Notes: a model not told the origin generated them from the letters alone. A DNA stretch of 43,178 bases from a virus (IMGVR_UViG_3300046777_001596:1-43178), one strand, 5' to 3'; shown: positions 32,702 to 38,600, counted from the stretch's first letter. Program-made: numbers and translations.

Positions 32702-33301
32702 TTATTCAATATTGATAGTTGCTGTGGAATCTCCTTGGCCAATAGTTCCAACAGGCATAATATTAAAAGCTAAAGAGTATCTTGTGTTAGATGAAGTATT
32801 TGGAGTTATTCTGTGATAAATTTCACTTGGAAAAAAGAACAAAGTGTTTTCTGTAGTATTTAAATGAAAGTGTTGGTAGTTAAATGAATTCCATTTATCA
32901 GGTATAACCATCATACCTTGCTTGTATAGATCTTCTAATTCAAGTCTTGCACCTTCAAATTTTTCCCAATATAAAATACCACTGTAAAGTGAGTTTCTAT
33001 GAATATGGACAGTGCTTTTTCCTTTAGGTTCTATCTTAGTTCCCCATGAACTTGAAATTTTGAAGTCAGTACTATTCATTTGCAAAACAGTGTCTTTAAA
33101 ATCATAAAATTTTTCCATAATTAAATTTTTAACAGATGGAAAAAGATCTAAAATTTTATATGAATCAGTAGAATAACAAGCTGTATCAAATTCATTAAAC
33201 TTTAACGATTTTATTTGATTAAGTTCAGATAAATTTTCTTGTAAATAATATATAATACAAACTTTAGGAAAAAGTGGTAGTATTATTCGATTGTTATCCA
33301 T
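32702..33301 (-). CDS. 2OG-Fe(II) oxygenase-like protein
   Basis: A 199-aa protein whose second half has STVHIHRNSLYSGILYWEKF, FFFPSEIYHRITPN and TRYSLAFNIMPVG. This is the order (H.H.NS..SG, FPS...H, R.S..FN) of a 2-oxoglutarate/Fe(II) dioxygenase family common in marine T4-like phages. Metal ligands would be the HxH and the later His, with Arg for the co-substrate. It would hydroxylate an unknown protein or nucleic-acid target. It ends 3 bp before tRNA-Arg. Confidence 0.75.
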   Translation of the reverse strand: MDNNRIILPLFPKVCIIYYLQENLSELNQIKSLKFNEFDTACYSTDSYKILDLFPSVKNLIMEKFYDFKDTVLQMNSTDFKISSSWGTKIEPKGKSTVHIHRNSLYSGILYWEKFEGARLELEDLYKQGMMVIPDKWNSFNYQHFHLNTTENTLFFFPSEIYHRITPNTSSNTRYSLAFNIMPVGTIGQGDSTATINIE

Positions 33302-33315
33302 AACGATTCTCTATG

Positions 33316-33391
33316 TGGTGCCGGGTGAGAGTCTCGAACTCCCGACCTACACGGTGTAAACGTGCCGCTCTACCAACTGAGCTAACCCGGC
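33316..33391 (-). tRNA. tRNA-Val (TAC)
   Basis: Acceptor GCCGGGT/ACCCGGC, anticodon loop TTTACAC, T-loop TTCGAGA, encoded CCA. Its 5' ten bases include the stop of the phosphoesterase gene. Confidence 0.94.
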
Positions 33392-33918
33392 AATTGTTTA
33401 AACACATCTTCCAATAGAATTGGAGTAAAGTCAATTCGTTCTACACTAACATTAAAGTACCAAGGATCTTGAACCTCCATCTCCCTACCTTCTTGATCAA
33501 GAAACCTTACTGTTCTGTAGTGTAGGTGACCATGAATGTTTGCTTTGAATCTACCTTTACTTCCTGGATGAACTGGAATATGGCTAAGGATCATATTATT
33601 CATTACATGGTATCCTCTGATGTCTCTAAAGTAAGGAGTGTACTCTTCTAGTTTAAAGATATCATGATTCCCTTTAATCAGAACCTTATCGCCGTTAAGA
33701 CGGCTAAGAGTTTGAAGAGCTTTTCTGTTTATTACAACGTCGCCAAGATGATATACTTTATCTCTAGGCCTTACTCTTTCATTCCAACGCTTAACCAGCT
33801 CCTCATCCATTTCTTCTGGAGAATCCCAAGGTCTAAGTTTTGTTCCGTCGTCTTTTGTAAACCGACACACACCCAAATGACCAAAATGGGTGTCACTAAT
33901 TAGGTATGTTGCTGGCAT
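33382..33918 (-). CDS. Metallophosphoesterase
   Basis: A 178-aa calcineurin-like phosphoesterase with SDTHFGH (motif I), YHLGDVV (motif II), KGNHD (motif III), SHIPVH (motif IV) and NIHGHLHY (motif V), so all metal-binding motifs are intact. It would use two metal ions to cleave a phosphodiester or phosphomonoester; the substrate is unknown. Small members of this family occur in many T4-like phages. It ends inside the 5' part of tRNA-Val. Confidence 0.9.
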   Translation of the reverse strand: MPATYLISDTHFGHLGVCRFTKDDGTKLRPWDSPEEMDEELVKRWNERVRPRDKVYHLGDVVINRKALQTLSRLNGDKVLIKGNHDIFKLEEYTPYFRDIRGYHVMNNMILSHIPVHPGSKGRFKANIHGHLHYRTVRFLDQEGREMEVQDPWYFNVSVERIDFTPILLEDVFKQLPG

Positions 33919-33934
33919 GTTTATTTCCTACAGT

Positions 33935-34008
33935 TGGAGCGGGTAGCGAGACTCGAACTCGCAAATAATCCTTGGCAAGGATTCAGGTTACCTTTACATC
34001 ATACCCGC
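33935..34008 (-). tRNA. tRNA-Gly (GCC)
   Basis: Acceptor GCGGGTA/TACCCGC, anticodon loop TTGCCAA on stem AATCC/GGATT, T-loop TTCGAGT, encoded CCA. Confidence 0.94.
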
Positions 34009-34016
34009 ATTATTTG

Positions 34017-34093
34017 TGGTGCCCCAGGGGAGAGTCGAACTCCCAAAATTATGATCCTAAGTCATACACGTATGCCAGTTCCGTCACCGGGGC
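34017..34093 (-). tRNA. tRNA-Leu (TAG)
   Basis: Acceptor GCCCCGG/CTGGGGC, anticodon loop CTTAGGA, T-loop TTCGACT, encoded CCA. At 77 nt the variable arm is short for a leucine tRNA. Confidence 0.85.
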
Positions 34094-34100
34094 TTAAATT

Positions 34101-34174
34101 TGGTCTCGGATGCAAGAATCGAACTTGCGCCTCATGCTCCCAAAGCACGAATGATACCATTTCACCAATCCGAG
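34101..34174 (-). tRNA. tRNA-Pro (TGG)
   Basis: Acceptor CTCGGAT/ATCCGAG, anticodon loop TTTGGGA, T-loop TTCGATT, encoded CCA. Confidence 0.93.
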
Positions 34175-34374
34175 ATAGCGTAGGCCACTAGTTCCCACTA
34201 GCCCCTACTTGAGTTGTTTACCCTGTCCATGCCCTTGATTGCGAAGGGGCAAGCTCCACCATAAGTTTACCCTGCCGGATTAATGGCCCGGAGGGAGGTT
34301 GTTATGAACACCTAAGACTACTCACGCAAGTCTCAAAACGCCTACTCAATAACCGGCGTAGGACCGGGGATTTG
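34175..34374 (-). ncRNA. Putative structured RNA between tRNA-Pro and a protein gene
   Basis: This 200-base stretch has no ORF but several compact helices: CCTAC/GTAGG (341-345 with 358-362 in 34xxx), AGACT/AGTCT (34315-34319 with 34329-34333), and CTAGT/ACTAG with a 4-base loop (34188-34192 with 34197-34201), extended by a G.U pair only on the minus strand. The decamer CAGGGTAAAC occurs twice, 49 bases apart (34216-34225 and 34265-34274, minus reading). It is not a tRNA, and it lacks the layout I know for tmRNA or RNase P RNA. It would be made and cut with the tRNA transcript. Confidence 0.45.
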
Positions 34375-35040
34375 TTACCACGTAATATCGCCGTGAAGAA
34401 ATAGTTGTATAATTTTAATAACAACATTAACTAGAGCAAATAATCCTAACACAATTCCTATGTAATTAAGTTTTGTTAAGAAGTCTATACTTTTAAATAT
34501 TTTTTCATCTGTTTTAATACGTTCAATAATACTTTCTTGATGAAGAGCAGGAACTATTTGTTTTCTTTTCTGTAAGTATGTAACTTTAATTTGATGATCT
34601 TGAAAATCTGATTCGATTAAAGTTCTACGATCATTTACTAATTTTTTATCTATTGGTTCCACTAATACAGGAACACCTTGAGGCAAATAATGCATAATAC
34701 TTGCATCTATTAAATAAGAAGGACTAGTTTCAGTTACAATAACAACATGCGTATCAATTTCTCCAGGATTAGTAATTTCATCAAATCCAACAAATCTTAA
34801 ACTAGATGGTTGATGACTATAGTAAGTAAATGTCGCAGAAACTTCTACTAATCTACTTTCAATCCCTTTATGTTTAAGTGCAGTTTTTACAATATCACTC
34901 ATGCTAATACAATTACCAACGCCCATAACTAAGACACCATGCCTTGATAGCTTTGTTAAGACGCTAGCAATTGTATTATAAGTTTTGTCAGAATCACTAA
35001 CTTCAGAACTGGTAAATGTTTTTATTTTTTGTAATTCCAT
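34375..35040 (-). CDS. Transglutaminase-like membrane protein
   Basis: The start at 35040 avoids overlap with the tRNA-Tyr gene. The 221-aa product has GVGNCISMSDIVKTALKHKG (C44), DTHVVIV (H98) and YLIDAS (D112). This is a Cys-His-Asp order with the local patterns (NC...A....GI.sR, H..v, DAS) of transglutaminase/protease-like folds. A C-terminal hydrophobic helix (about 193-215, IGIVLGLFALVNVVIKIIQLF) would anchor it in the membrane. The substrate may be peptide or amine linkages. The assignment is inference from motif order. Confidence 0.55.
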   Translation of the reverse strand: MELQKIKTFTSSEVSDSDKTYNTIASVLTKLSRHGVLVMGVGNCISMSDIVKTALKHKGIESRLVEVSATFTYYSHQPSSLRFVGFDEITNPGEIDTHVVIVTETSPSYLIDASIMHYLPQGVPVLVEPIDKKLVNDRRTLIESDFQDHQIKVTYLQKRKQIVPALHQESIIERIKTDEKIFKSIDFLTKLNYIGIVLGLFALVNVVIKIIQLFLHGDITW

Positions 35041-35057
35041 ATTATATCCTTGAATTA

Positions 35058-35150
35058 TGGTGGGTGTCCACGGATTCGAACCGCGAATGTTTACCACGAG
35101 GGACCGGATTTACAGTCCGGTGCAGCACACGCCATAGCTGCAAGACACCC
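35058..35150 (-). tRNA. tRNA-Tyr (GTA)
   Basis: Acceptor GGGTGTC/GACACCC, anticodon loop CTGTAAA on stem CCGGA/TCCGG, long variable arm, T-loop TTCGAAT, encoded CCA. Confidence 0.95.
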
Positions 35151-35157
35151 ATAACCT

Positions 35158-35235
35158 TGGAGTGAGGGATCGGATTTGAACCGATGGCTTTACAGTTTTG
35201 CAGACTGTTCCTTTGGACCTCTCAGGCACCCTCAC
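35158..35235 (-). tRNA. tRNA-Cys (GCA)
   Basis: Acceptor GTGAGGG/CCCTCAC, anticodon loop CTGCAAA on stem ACAGT/ACTGT, T-loop TTCAAAT, encoded CCA. Confidence 0.93.
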
Positions 35236-35236
35236 A

Positions 35237-36076
35237 TTAATTCGTATTATACACTCTAATGAATAATTCACGCCACATGTTACTAATCGTAACTGGACTA
35301 AATTTTTCTCTAATGTAATCTTGTCCTAACTTTACTTTCCACAATGCTTCATCTTGATTAGCAAGCGCCCATTTTATTCCTTCTGACACATCACCTTGCC
35401 AAATAAACTCCTTAAATTCATTCCATGCTTCAACATTAAAGTTGGGCGTAATAATAAACTTACCAGCTCTCAATGCTCTAATAATTCTATTTCCATTAGT
35501 CATTGGATTGCTGCTAGTAAGTAATACTAATCCATTCTCTTTTAACAACTGGAGTTCAGTTTTTTCACTATATTGAACAAGTTTAGAAGTTTCAATATTT
35601 TTAGAACATACAATAAGTTTATCTAATTTAAGATAAGGTCTTAAGCTAGAAGTGTTAGATGGATGACCGAACCATACTATGTTATCGTTAGGAATACTAG
35701 GCAACCATTCTTCATTAGTGTAACAATCTTCTATTATTTCACTCTTAAGTCTAAAGTCTTTGTATAGCTTTTCTTGAAGCTTCTTAGATGCTACAGAAAT
35801 AACAGTTGAATGCATTACTAAACTTCTTTGAATAAGACCGATTTCATGATCTCTGTCTAAATGGAAGTCTGTGATGTCATATATTGATTTAAACTTTAAT
35901 TCCTTTAGCTTTTCAAAATGATATTTTGATATTGCTCTAAACATTAAAGTTACATCTCCAGCTGTTCCTAACACATAATCGAGACCATGCAAACGCATTG
36001 GAGCGTCTACTCTATATCTAAATCCAGCATGACCTGAATAAAGGTCACCAATATATCCAATAGTAGGTAATTTCAT
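35237..36076 (-). CDS. Glycosyltransferase-like protein
   Basis: A 279-aa protein with a GT-B-like layout. It begins KLPTIGYIGDLYSGHAGFRYRV and has SIYDITDFH and VISVASKKLQEKL, the central IVWFGHPSNTSSLRPYL, and a donor-site-like C-terminal half (NPMTNGNRIIRALRAGKFIITP, EGIKWAL). The G-x-P-S-N and N.R.IRAL.AGK..I.P patterns fit glycosyltransferases acting on a nucleotide sugar. With the sugar genes at 39-43 kb it may build or modify a glycan. It ends 1 bp before tRNA-Cys. Confidence 0.6.
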   Translation of the reverse strand: MKLPTIGYIGDLYSGHAGFRYRVDAPMRLHGLDYVLGTAGDVTLMFRAISKYHFEKLKELKFKSIYDITDFHLDRDHEIGLIQRSLVMHSTVISVASKKLQEKLYKDFRLKSEIIEDCYTNEEWLPSIPNDNIVWFGHPSNTSSLRPYLKLDKLIVCSKNIETSKLVQYSEKTELQLLKENGLVLLTSSNPMTNGNRIIRALRAGKFIITPNFNVEAWNEFKEFIWQGDVSEGIKWALANQDEALWKVKLGQDYIREKFSPVTISNMWRELFIRVYNTN

Positions 36077-36083
36077 AATAGTT

Positions 36084-36175
36084 TGGAGGAAACGGTGAGA
36101 TTCGAACTCACGGACCCATCTCTGGACCTCTAGTTTTCAAGACTAGCGCAATCAACCGGGCTCTGCCACGCTTCC
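36084..36175 (-). tRNA. tRNA-Ser (TGA)
   Basis: Class II: acceptor starts GGAAGCG, anticodon loop CTTGAAA on stem CTAGT/ACTAG, extended variable arm, T-loop TTCGAAT, encoded CCA. Confidence 0.93.
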
Positions 36176-36186
36176 TATGTTTCTAG

Positions 36187-36279
36187 TGGTAGAAGGTGTG
36201 GGATTCGAACCCACGGTCCGCATTTCTACGAACAACACCTTAGCAGGGTGCCGACTTAAACCAACTCATCCAACCTTCC
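36187..36279 (-). tRNA. tRNA-Ser (GCT)
   Basis: Acceptor GGAAGGT/ACCTTCT, anticodon loop CTGCTAA, long variable arm, T-loop TTCGAAT, encoded CCA. Its 5' 14 bases overlap the end of the 83-aa gene. Confidence 0.93.
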
Positions 36280-36517
36280 CTAAATCTTTCATATGCAAAG
36301 AAAGTAAATTCCAATCAATATCAAAACTTATCTTCTCTCCTACTGCATTATAAACAGTATAACTATATTGACCAGCATAATGTTTATTACCGTTTGGTTC
36401 TTCTTTAATCAACATGCCAGTAGGTTTTTCTCTTGCCTCTACAACTTGTTCAACTACTTTCTTAGTACGTTTAGTTTTTTCAACTTTTGGTTCTACCTTA
36501 ACAACTTTCTTACCCAT
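36266..36517 (-). CDS. Small basic protein
   Basis: An 83-aa protein preceded by AAAGGAG. The first 30 residues are Lys/Val-rich (KKVVKVEPKVEKTKRTKKVV), then a small folded-looking part (HYAGQYSYTVYNAVGEKISF) and SLHMKDLGKVG. It ends inside tRNA-Ser, where the TGA is formed by the tRNA's own GGATGAG. Nucleic-acid binding through the basic tail is possible. No family is recognised. Confidence 0.6.
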   Translation of the reverse strand: MGKKVVKVEPKVEKTKRTKKVVEQVVEAREKPTGMLIKEEPNGNKHYAGQYSYTVYNAVGEKISFDIDWNLLSLHMKDLGKVG

Positions 36518-36546
36518 AACAACTCCTTTATAAAGTCTCCTTTATA

Positions 36547-36622
36547 TATGGTGCCTTCGGTCTGAATCGAACAGACAGTCACGGATTACAAAACCGTTGG
36601 TTTACCACTAACCGACGAAGGC
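36547..36622 (-). tRNA. tRNA-Thr (TGT)
   Basis: Acceptor GCCTTCG/CGAAGGC, anticodon loop TTTGTAA, T-loop TTCGATT, encoded CCA. Confidence 0.93.
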
Positions 36623-36629
36623 ATGATTT

Positions 36630-36705
36630 TGGGGTGGTTGATGAGATTCGAACTCACACTTTGCGGTCTCACAAACCGGGGCACTGCCATTGTGCTACAA
36701 CCACC
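36630..36705 (-). tRNA. tRNA-His (GTG)
   Basis: An extra 5' G at position -1 opposite C73 is the identity mark of tRNA-His. Anticodon loop TTGTGAG, T-loop TTCGAAT, encoded CCA. Confidence 0.94.
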
Positions 36706-36711
36706 ATTAAA

Positions 36712-36785
36712 TGGCCTCGGTGGACGGATTCGAACCGCCATAACTGGTTTTGGAGACCAACGTAATGCCATTATACTACACCGAG
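36712..36785 (-). tRNA. tRNA-Trp (CCA)
   Basis: Acceptor CTCGGTG/CACCGAG, anticodon loop CTCCAAA on stem TTGGT/ACCAG, T-loop TTCGAAT, encoded CCA. Confidence 0.95.
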
Positions 36786-36791
36786 ATAAAT

Positions 36792-36864
36792 TGGAGCGGG
36801 CGAAGGGATTCGAACCCTCTCCATCAGCTTGGAAGGCTGAGTCCTCTCCCAGGAGAACACCCGC
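36792..36864 (-). tRNA. tRNA-Gly (TCC)
   Basis: Acceptor GCGGGTG/CGCCCGC, anticodon loop CTTCCAA, T-loop TTCGAAT, encoded CCA. Confidence 0.94.
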
Positions 36865-36872
36865 ATGAAACT

Positions 36873-36947
36873 TGGTACACCGTATGGGAATCGAACCCAT
36901 CTTTCCACCTTGAAAGGGTGGCGACCTAACCGATAGTCGAACGGTGC
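36873..36947 (-). tRNA. tRNA-Glu (TTC)
   Basis: Acceptor GCACCGT/ACGGTGT, anticodon loop CTTTCAA on stem CCACC/GGTGG, T-loop TTCGATT, encoded CCA. Confidence 0.94.
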
Positions 36948-36953
36948 ATATAC

Positions 36954-37027
36954 TGGTACGGGCACGGAGAATCGAACTCCGATTTACTGGTTAAAAGCCA
37001 GTTACTTTACCACTAAGTTATACCCGC
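36954..37027 (-). tRNA. tRNA-Lys (TTT)
   Basis: Acceptor starts GCGGGTA, anticodon loop CTTTTAA on stem CTGG/CCAG, T-loop TTCGATT, encoded CCA. Its 5' ten bases carry the stop of the GGQ-protein gene. Confidence 0.94.
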
Positions 37028-37425
37028 AAATTTAAAACAGATGTATCGAATAAATTTGGATCATCTACTAATTGATTCTCTTTCACTTCTGTCCATTTAC
37101 CATCTATTTTAACTTCTAATCTAACTTTCTTCAAACTTTCAGTAAGCTGACGTTCCATCTCATAATGTTCGCCAGTACGCTTCATATATTCAACATGCAA
37201 CCATTTTTTAAACTTATCTGATTCCGCCATCTTACGAAATGCCTCTTGTCTATTATCAAGTTGGCTACGACTGGATTCACTATAACCGTGGGCTCCAGAT
37301 GCTTTGTGTATACAATGGACAGCGCTAGACGTCTTGTTGCGTTTCTGTCCACCAGCACCGGTGCCCTTGGTATAGGACCACTCACAGTCTTTCGCAGTAA
37401 TACTAAAAAATGGATCTTTACTCAT
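37018..37425 (-). CDS. RF-1/PrfH-like GGQ-domain protein
   Basis: A 135-aa protein carrying the peptidyl-tRNA hydrolysis motif GGQ at residues 25-27 in YTKGTGAGGQKRNKTSSAV, then HKASGAHGYSESSRSQLDNR. The GGQ.RNK..SAV...H..SG and SRSQ..N+..A patterns are those of the RF-1 catalytic domain, closest in layout to stand-alone PrfH/ArfB-type proteins rather than codon-reading RF1/RF2. It would release peptides from stalled or damaged ribosomes. It lies inside the tRNA cluster and ends in tRNA-Lys. Confidence 0.8.
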   Translation of the reverse strand: MSKDPFFSITAKDCEWSYTKGTGAGGQKRNKTSSAVHCIHKASGAHGYSESSRSQLDNRQEAFRKMAESDKFKKWLHVEYMKRTGEHYEMERQLTESLKKVRLEVKIDGKWTEVKENQLVDDPNLFDTSVLNLRV

Positions 37426-37444
37426 ATTATAACCTCATAATTTG

Positions 37445-37520
37445 TGGTGCCACCTCGTGGAATCGAACCCCGTTCCGACGCTCTTCAGGCGCCTGCTATG
37501 ACCACATCAGCTAAAGCGGC
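37445..37520 (-). tRNA. tRNA-Phe (GAA)
   Basis: Acceptor GCCGCTT/AGGTGGC, anticodon loop CTGAAGA on stem GGCGC/GCGTC, T-loop TTCGATT, encoded CCA. Confidence 0.93.
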
Positions 37521-37525
37521 ATTTA

Positions 37526-37598
37526 ACCATATTGAAACATACTCACGGCTCTAAACCGCTGAACAATACTGCCCTGATAGAATATGCTTCAATATGGT
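37526..37598 (-). repeat. tRNA-spacer hairpin element, copy 1
   Basis: 73 bases bounded by ACCATATTGAAGCATA and its complement TATGTTTCAATATGGT (minus reading), forming a 16-bp outer helix with one G.U pair. The interior holds a second small stem near CGGTTTAGAGCCG. The element ends 5 bp before the 5' end of tRNA-Phe and follows the tRNA-like segment at 37599-37717. Confidence 0.85.
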
Positions 37599-37717
37599 CA
37601 GTAGGGCAGGGGATGGATGCATCTTCCGTTTCAAACGATAGTCCGGACTATCTACGCGGTCGAAGTTGATCTTTAGTCTGCAACCTCACCAAGTCGGCTC
37701 ACAGTTACTTCCTACTC
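37599..37717 (-). other. Structured tRNA-like segment between hairpin copies 2 and 1
   Basis: 119 bases with no ORF. On the minus strand its ends pair as AGTAGG/CCTACT and are followed by G-ACCA, like a tRNA acceptor with discriminator and CCA. A D-arm-like AGCC...GGTT with a GG-containing loop follows the 5' strand. No T-arm is present. Inside are a perfect palindrome GATAGTCCGGACTATC and a hairpin CGTTTGAAACG. It may be a degenerate tRNA or a separate structured RNA. Confidence 0.5.
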
Positions 37718-37819
37718 ACCATATTGAAACACACTCATCAAACTCCCTAGGCGGTTACTCTAGGTCCTATCGCTTTTCGAACCGTAGACCAATACGGCAG
37801 GAATGTGCTTCAATATGGT
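37718..37819 (-). repeat. tRNA-spacer hairpin element, copy 2
   Basis: 102 bases bounded by ACCATATTGAAGCACA and TGTGTTTCAATATGGT (minus reading), a 16-bp helix with the same G.U pair as the other copies. The interior contains CCTAG/CTAGG and a GGTTCGAAAAG loop that looks like a T-arm. It is preceded by the segment at 37820-37939. Confidence 0.85.
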
Positions 37820-37939
37820 TGCCGGTTACAAAATCCGGCGTTACATTTTCGGAGTAACTGTTCTACCTATCCCGTCACCGACTTCGTTTAAGACTCGCCG
37901 CCTTTATACACGCTGATGGCCACGTGTTATGGTATTGCT
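37820..37939 (-). other. Structured tRNA-like segment between hairpin copies 3 and 2
   Basis: 120 bases with no ORF. On the minus strand GTCGGT can pair with ACCGGC near the 3' end, which is followed by AACCA, again acceptor-like. A D-loop-like GGGATAGGTAGAA and a GTTAC/GTAAC stem with a 9-nt loop (TCCGAAAAT) follow; the T-arm is absent and replaced by a GCCGG/CCGGC hairpin. Its AAGTCGGT could also pair with GCCGACTT in the next segment. Function unknown. Confidence 0.45.
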
Positions 37940-38018
37940 ACCATATTGAAACACACATTGTCCTCGCACCTTTCGGCATAGCGGATCCAGTTTGAGGATT
38001 ATGTGTGCTTCAATATGG
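37940..38018 (-). repeat. tRNA-spacer hairpin element, copy 3
   Basis: 79 bases that begin (minus reading) with the CCA of tRNA-Gln: CCATATTGAAGCACACAT pairs with ATGTGTGTTTCAATATGG, again with one G.U pair. After a 2-base internal loop the helix continues as TCCTC/GAGGA. The terminal part contains GCCGAAAGGTGC. Confidence 0.85.
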
Positions 38019-38089
38019 CAGGGGTACCTGGAATCGAACAAAGAGCAGTGGAATCAAAATCTACTGTGTTACCATTACACCATACCCCA
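38016..38089 (-). tRNA. tRNA-Gln (TTG)
   Basis: Acceptor TGGGGTA/TACCCCT with a T-T mismatch at the first pair, anticodon loop TTTTGAT, T-loop TTCGATT, G discriminator. Its CCA is also the 5' end of hairpin copy 3. Confidence 0.9.
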
Positions 38090-38095
38090 ACAGTT

Positions 38096-38171
38096 TGGCG
38101 CCGTAGACGGGGATCGAACCCGCCGCGACCTGATAGACAGTCAGGTATCACCACCAGGTGGACTCTACGGC
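38096..38171 (-). tRNA. tRNA-Asp (GTC)
   Basis: Acceptor GCCGTAG/CTACGGC, anticodon loop CTGTCTA on stem CCTGA/TCAGG, T-loop TTCGATC, G discriminator, encoded CCA. Confidence 0.94.
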
Positions 38172-38176
38172 ATATT

Positions 38177-38249
38177 TGGTAGCGAGACCCGGAATCGAAC
38201 CGGGAACTAGAGCTTATGAGACTCTCGAGGTACCTTTTCTCCATCTCGC
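38177..38249 (-). tRNA. tRNA-Met (CAT), second copy (possibly tRNA-Ile2)
   Basis: Acceptor GCGAGAT/GTCTCGC, anticodon loop CTCATAA on stem AGAGT/GCTCT, T-loop TTCGATT, encoded CCA. Not a clear initiator because the anticodon stem lacks three G-C pairs. It could be an Ile tRNA whose C is modified to lysidine. Confidence 0.88.
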
Positions 38250-38256
38250 AATTGTT

Positions 38257-38332
38257 TGGCTGTCCTGGAAGGGCTTGAACCTCCGACCAATTGATTAACA
38301 GTCAACTGCTCTACCTACTGAGCTACAGGACA
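38257..38332 (-). tRNA. tRNA-Asn (GTT)
   Basis: Acceptor TGTCCTG/CAGGACA, anticodon loop CTGTTAA, T-loop TTCAAGC, G discriminator, encoded CCA. Confidence 0.94.
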
Positions 38333-38340
38333 ATAAAGTT

Positions 38341-38420
38341 TGGTGGAGGATATCGGATTCGAACCGATCTGAATACCCGCATTGCAAGTGCGGTGACCAC
38401 CCCAAGCAGTCCCATCCCCC
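38341..38420 (-). tRNA. tRNA-Ala (TGC)
   Basis: Acceptor GGGGGAT/ATCCTCC, anticodon loop CTTGCAA on stem CCGCA/TGCGG, T-loop TTCGAAT, encoded CCA. The D region is longer than usual (total 80 nt). Confidence 0.9.
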
Positions 38421-38425
38421 AGATT

Positions 38426-38529
38426 ACCATATTGAAACACACTAATACCAAACTTTTTCGCCCCGGCTTATATGTCTATGCATCGTAGCGTTGGTCCTTG
38501 ACGGGTCTTCAAGTGTGCTTCAATATGGT
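38426..38529 (-). repeat. tRNA-spacer hairpin element, copy 4
   Basis: 104 bases filling the whole gap between tRNA-Ile and tRNA-Ala. On the minus strand ACCATATTGAAGCACACT pairs with AGTGTGTTTCAATATGGT (18 bp including one G.U), and its ACCA is the discriminator and CCA of tRNA-Ile. The interior has CTTGA/TCAAG with a 7-base loop. Confidence 0.85.
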
Positions 38530-38600
38530 ACCAGGTAATGGAATCAAACCACTGACCTCTCGATTATCAGTCGAGTGCTCTATCGCTGAGCTAACCTGGT
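38526..38600 (-). tRNA. tRNA-Ile (GAT)
   Basis: Acceptor ACCAGGT/ACCTGGT, anticodon loop CTGATAA on stem CTCGA/TCGAG, T-loop TTTGATT, encoded CCA, which is shared with hairpin copy 4. It is the first gene after the cluster promoter. Confidence 0.93.

Noticed and set aside
34175-34374. RNase P RNA
   Set aside because: The repeated GGGTAAAC recalls a GGTAAAC block of RNase P RNA, but P4 strands and the rest of the core are missing and the length is too short.
37599-37717. Group I intron core
   Set aside because: AGACTA and ATAGTCC resemble the P7 strands of group I introns, but only about 23 bases separate them with no P8 hairpin, and no interrupted tRNA or gene exon fits. Kept only as a structured segment.
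37718-37819. Hammerhead ribozyme
   Set aside because: TTGATGAG and CGAAAA occur in hairpin copy 2, but not in an order that gives the three-stem core, and neither is conserved in the other copies.
37526-38529. CRISPR array
   Set aside because: The repeats are inverted pairs forming hairpins, with tRNA genes between, not direct repeats with uniform spacers, and no cas genes are present.
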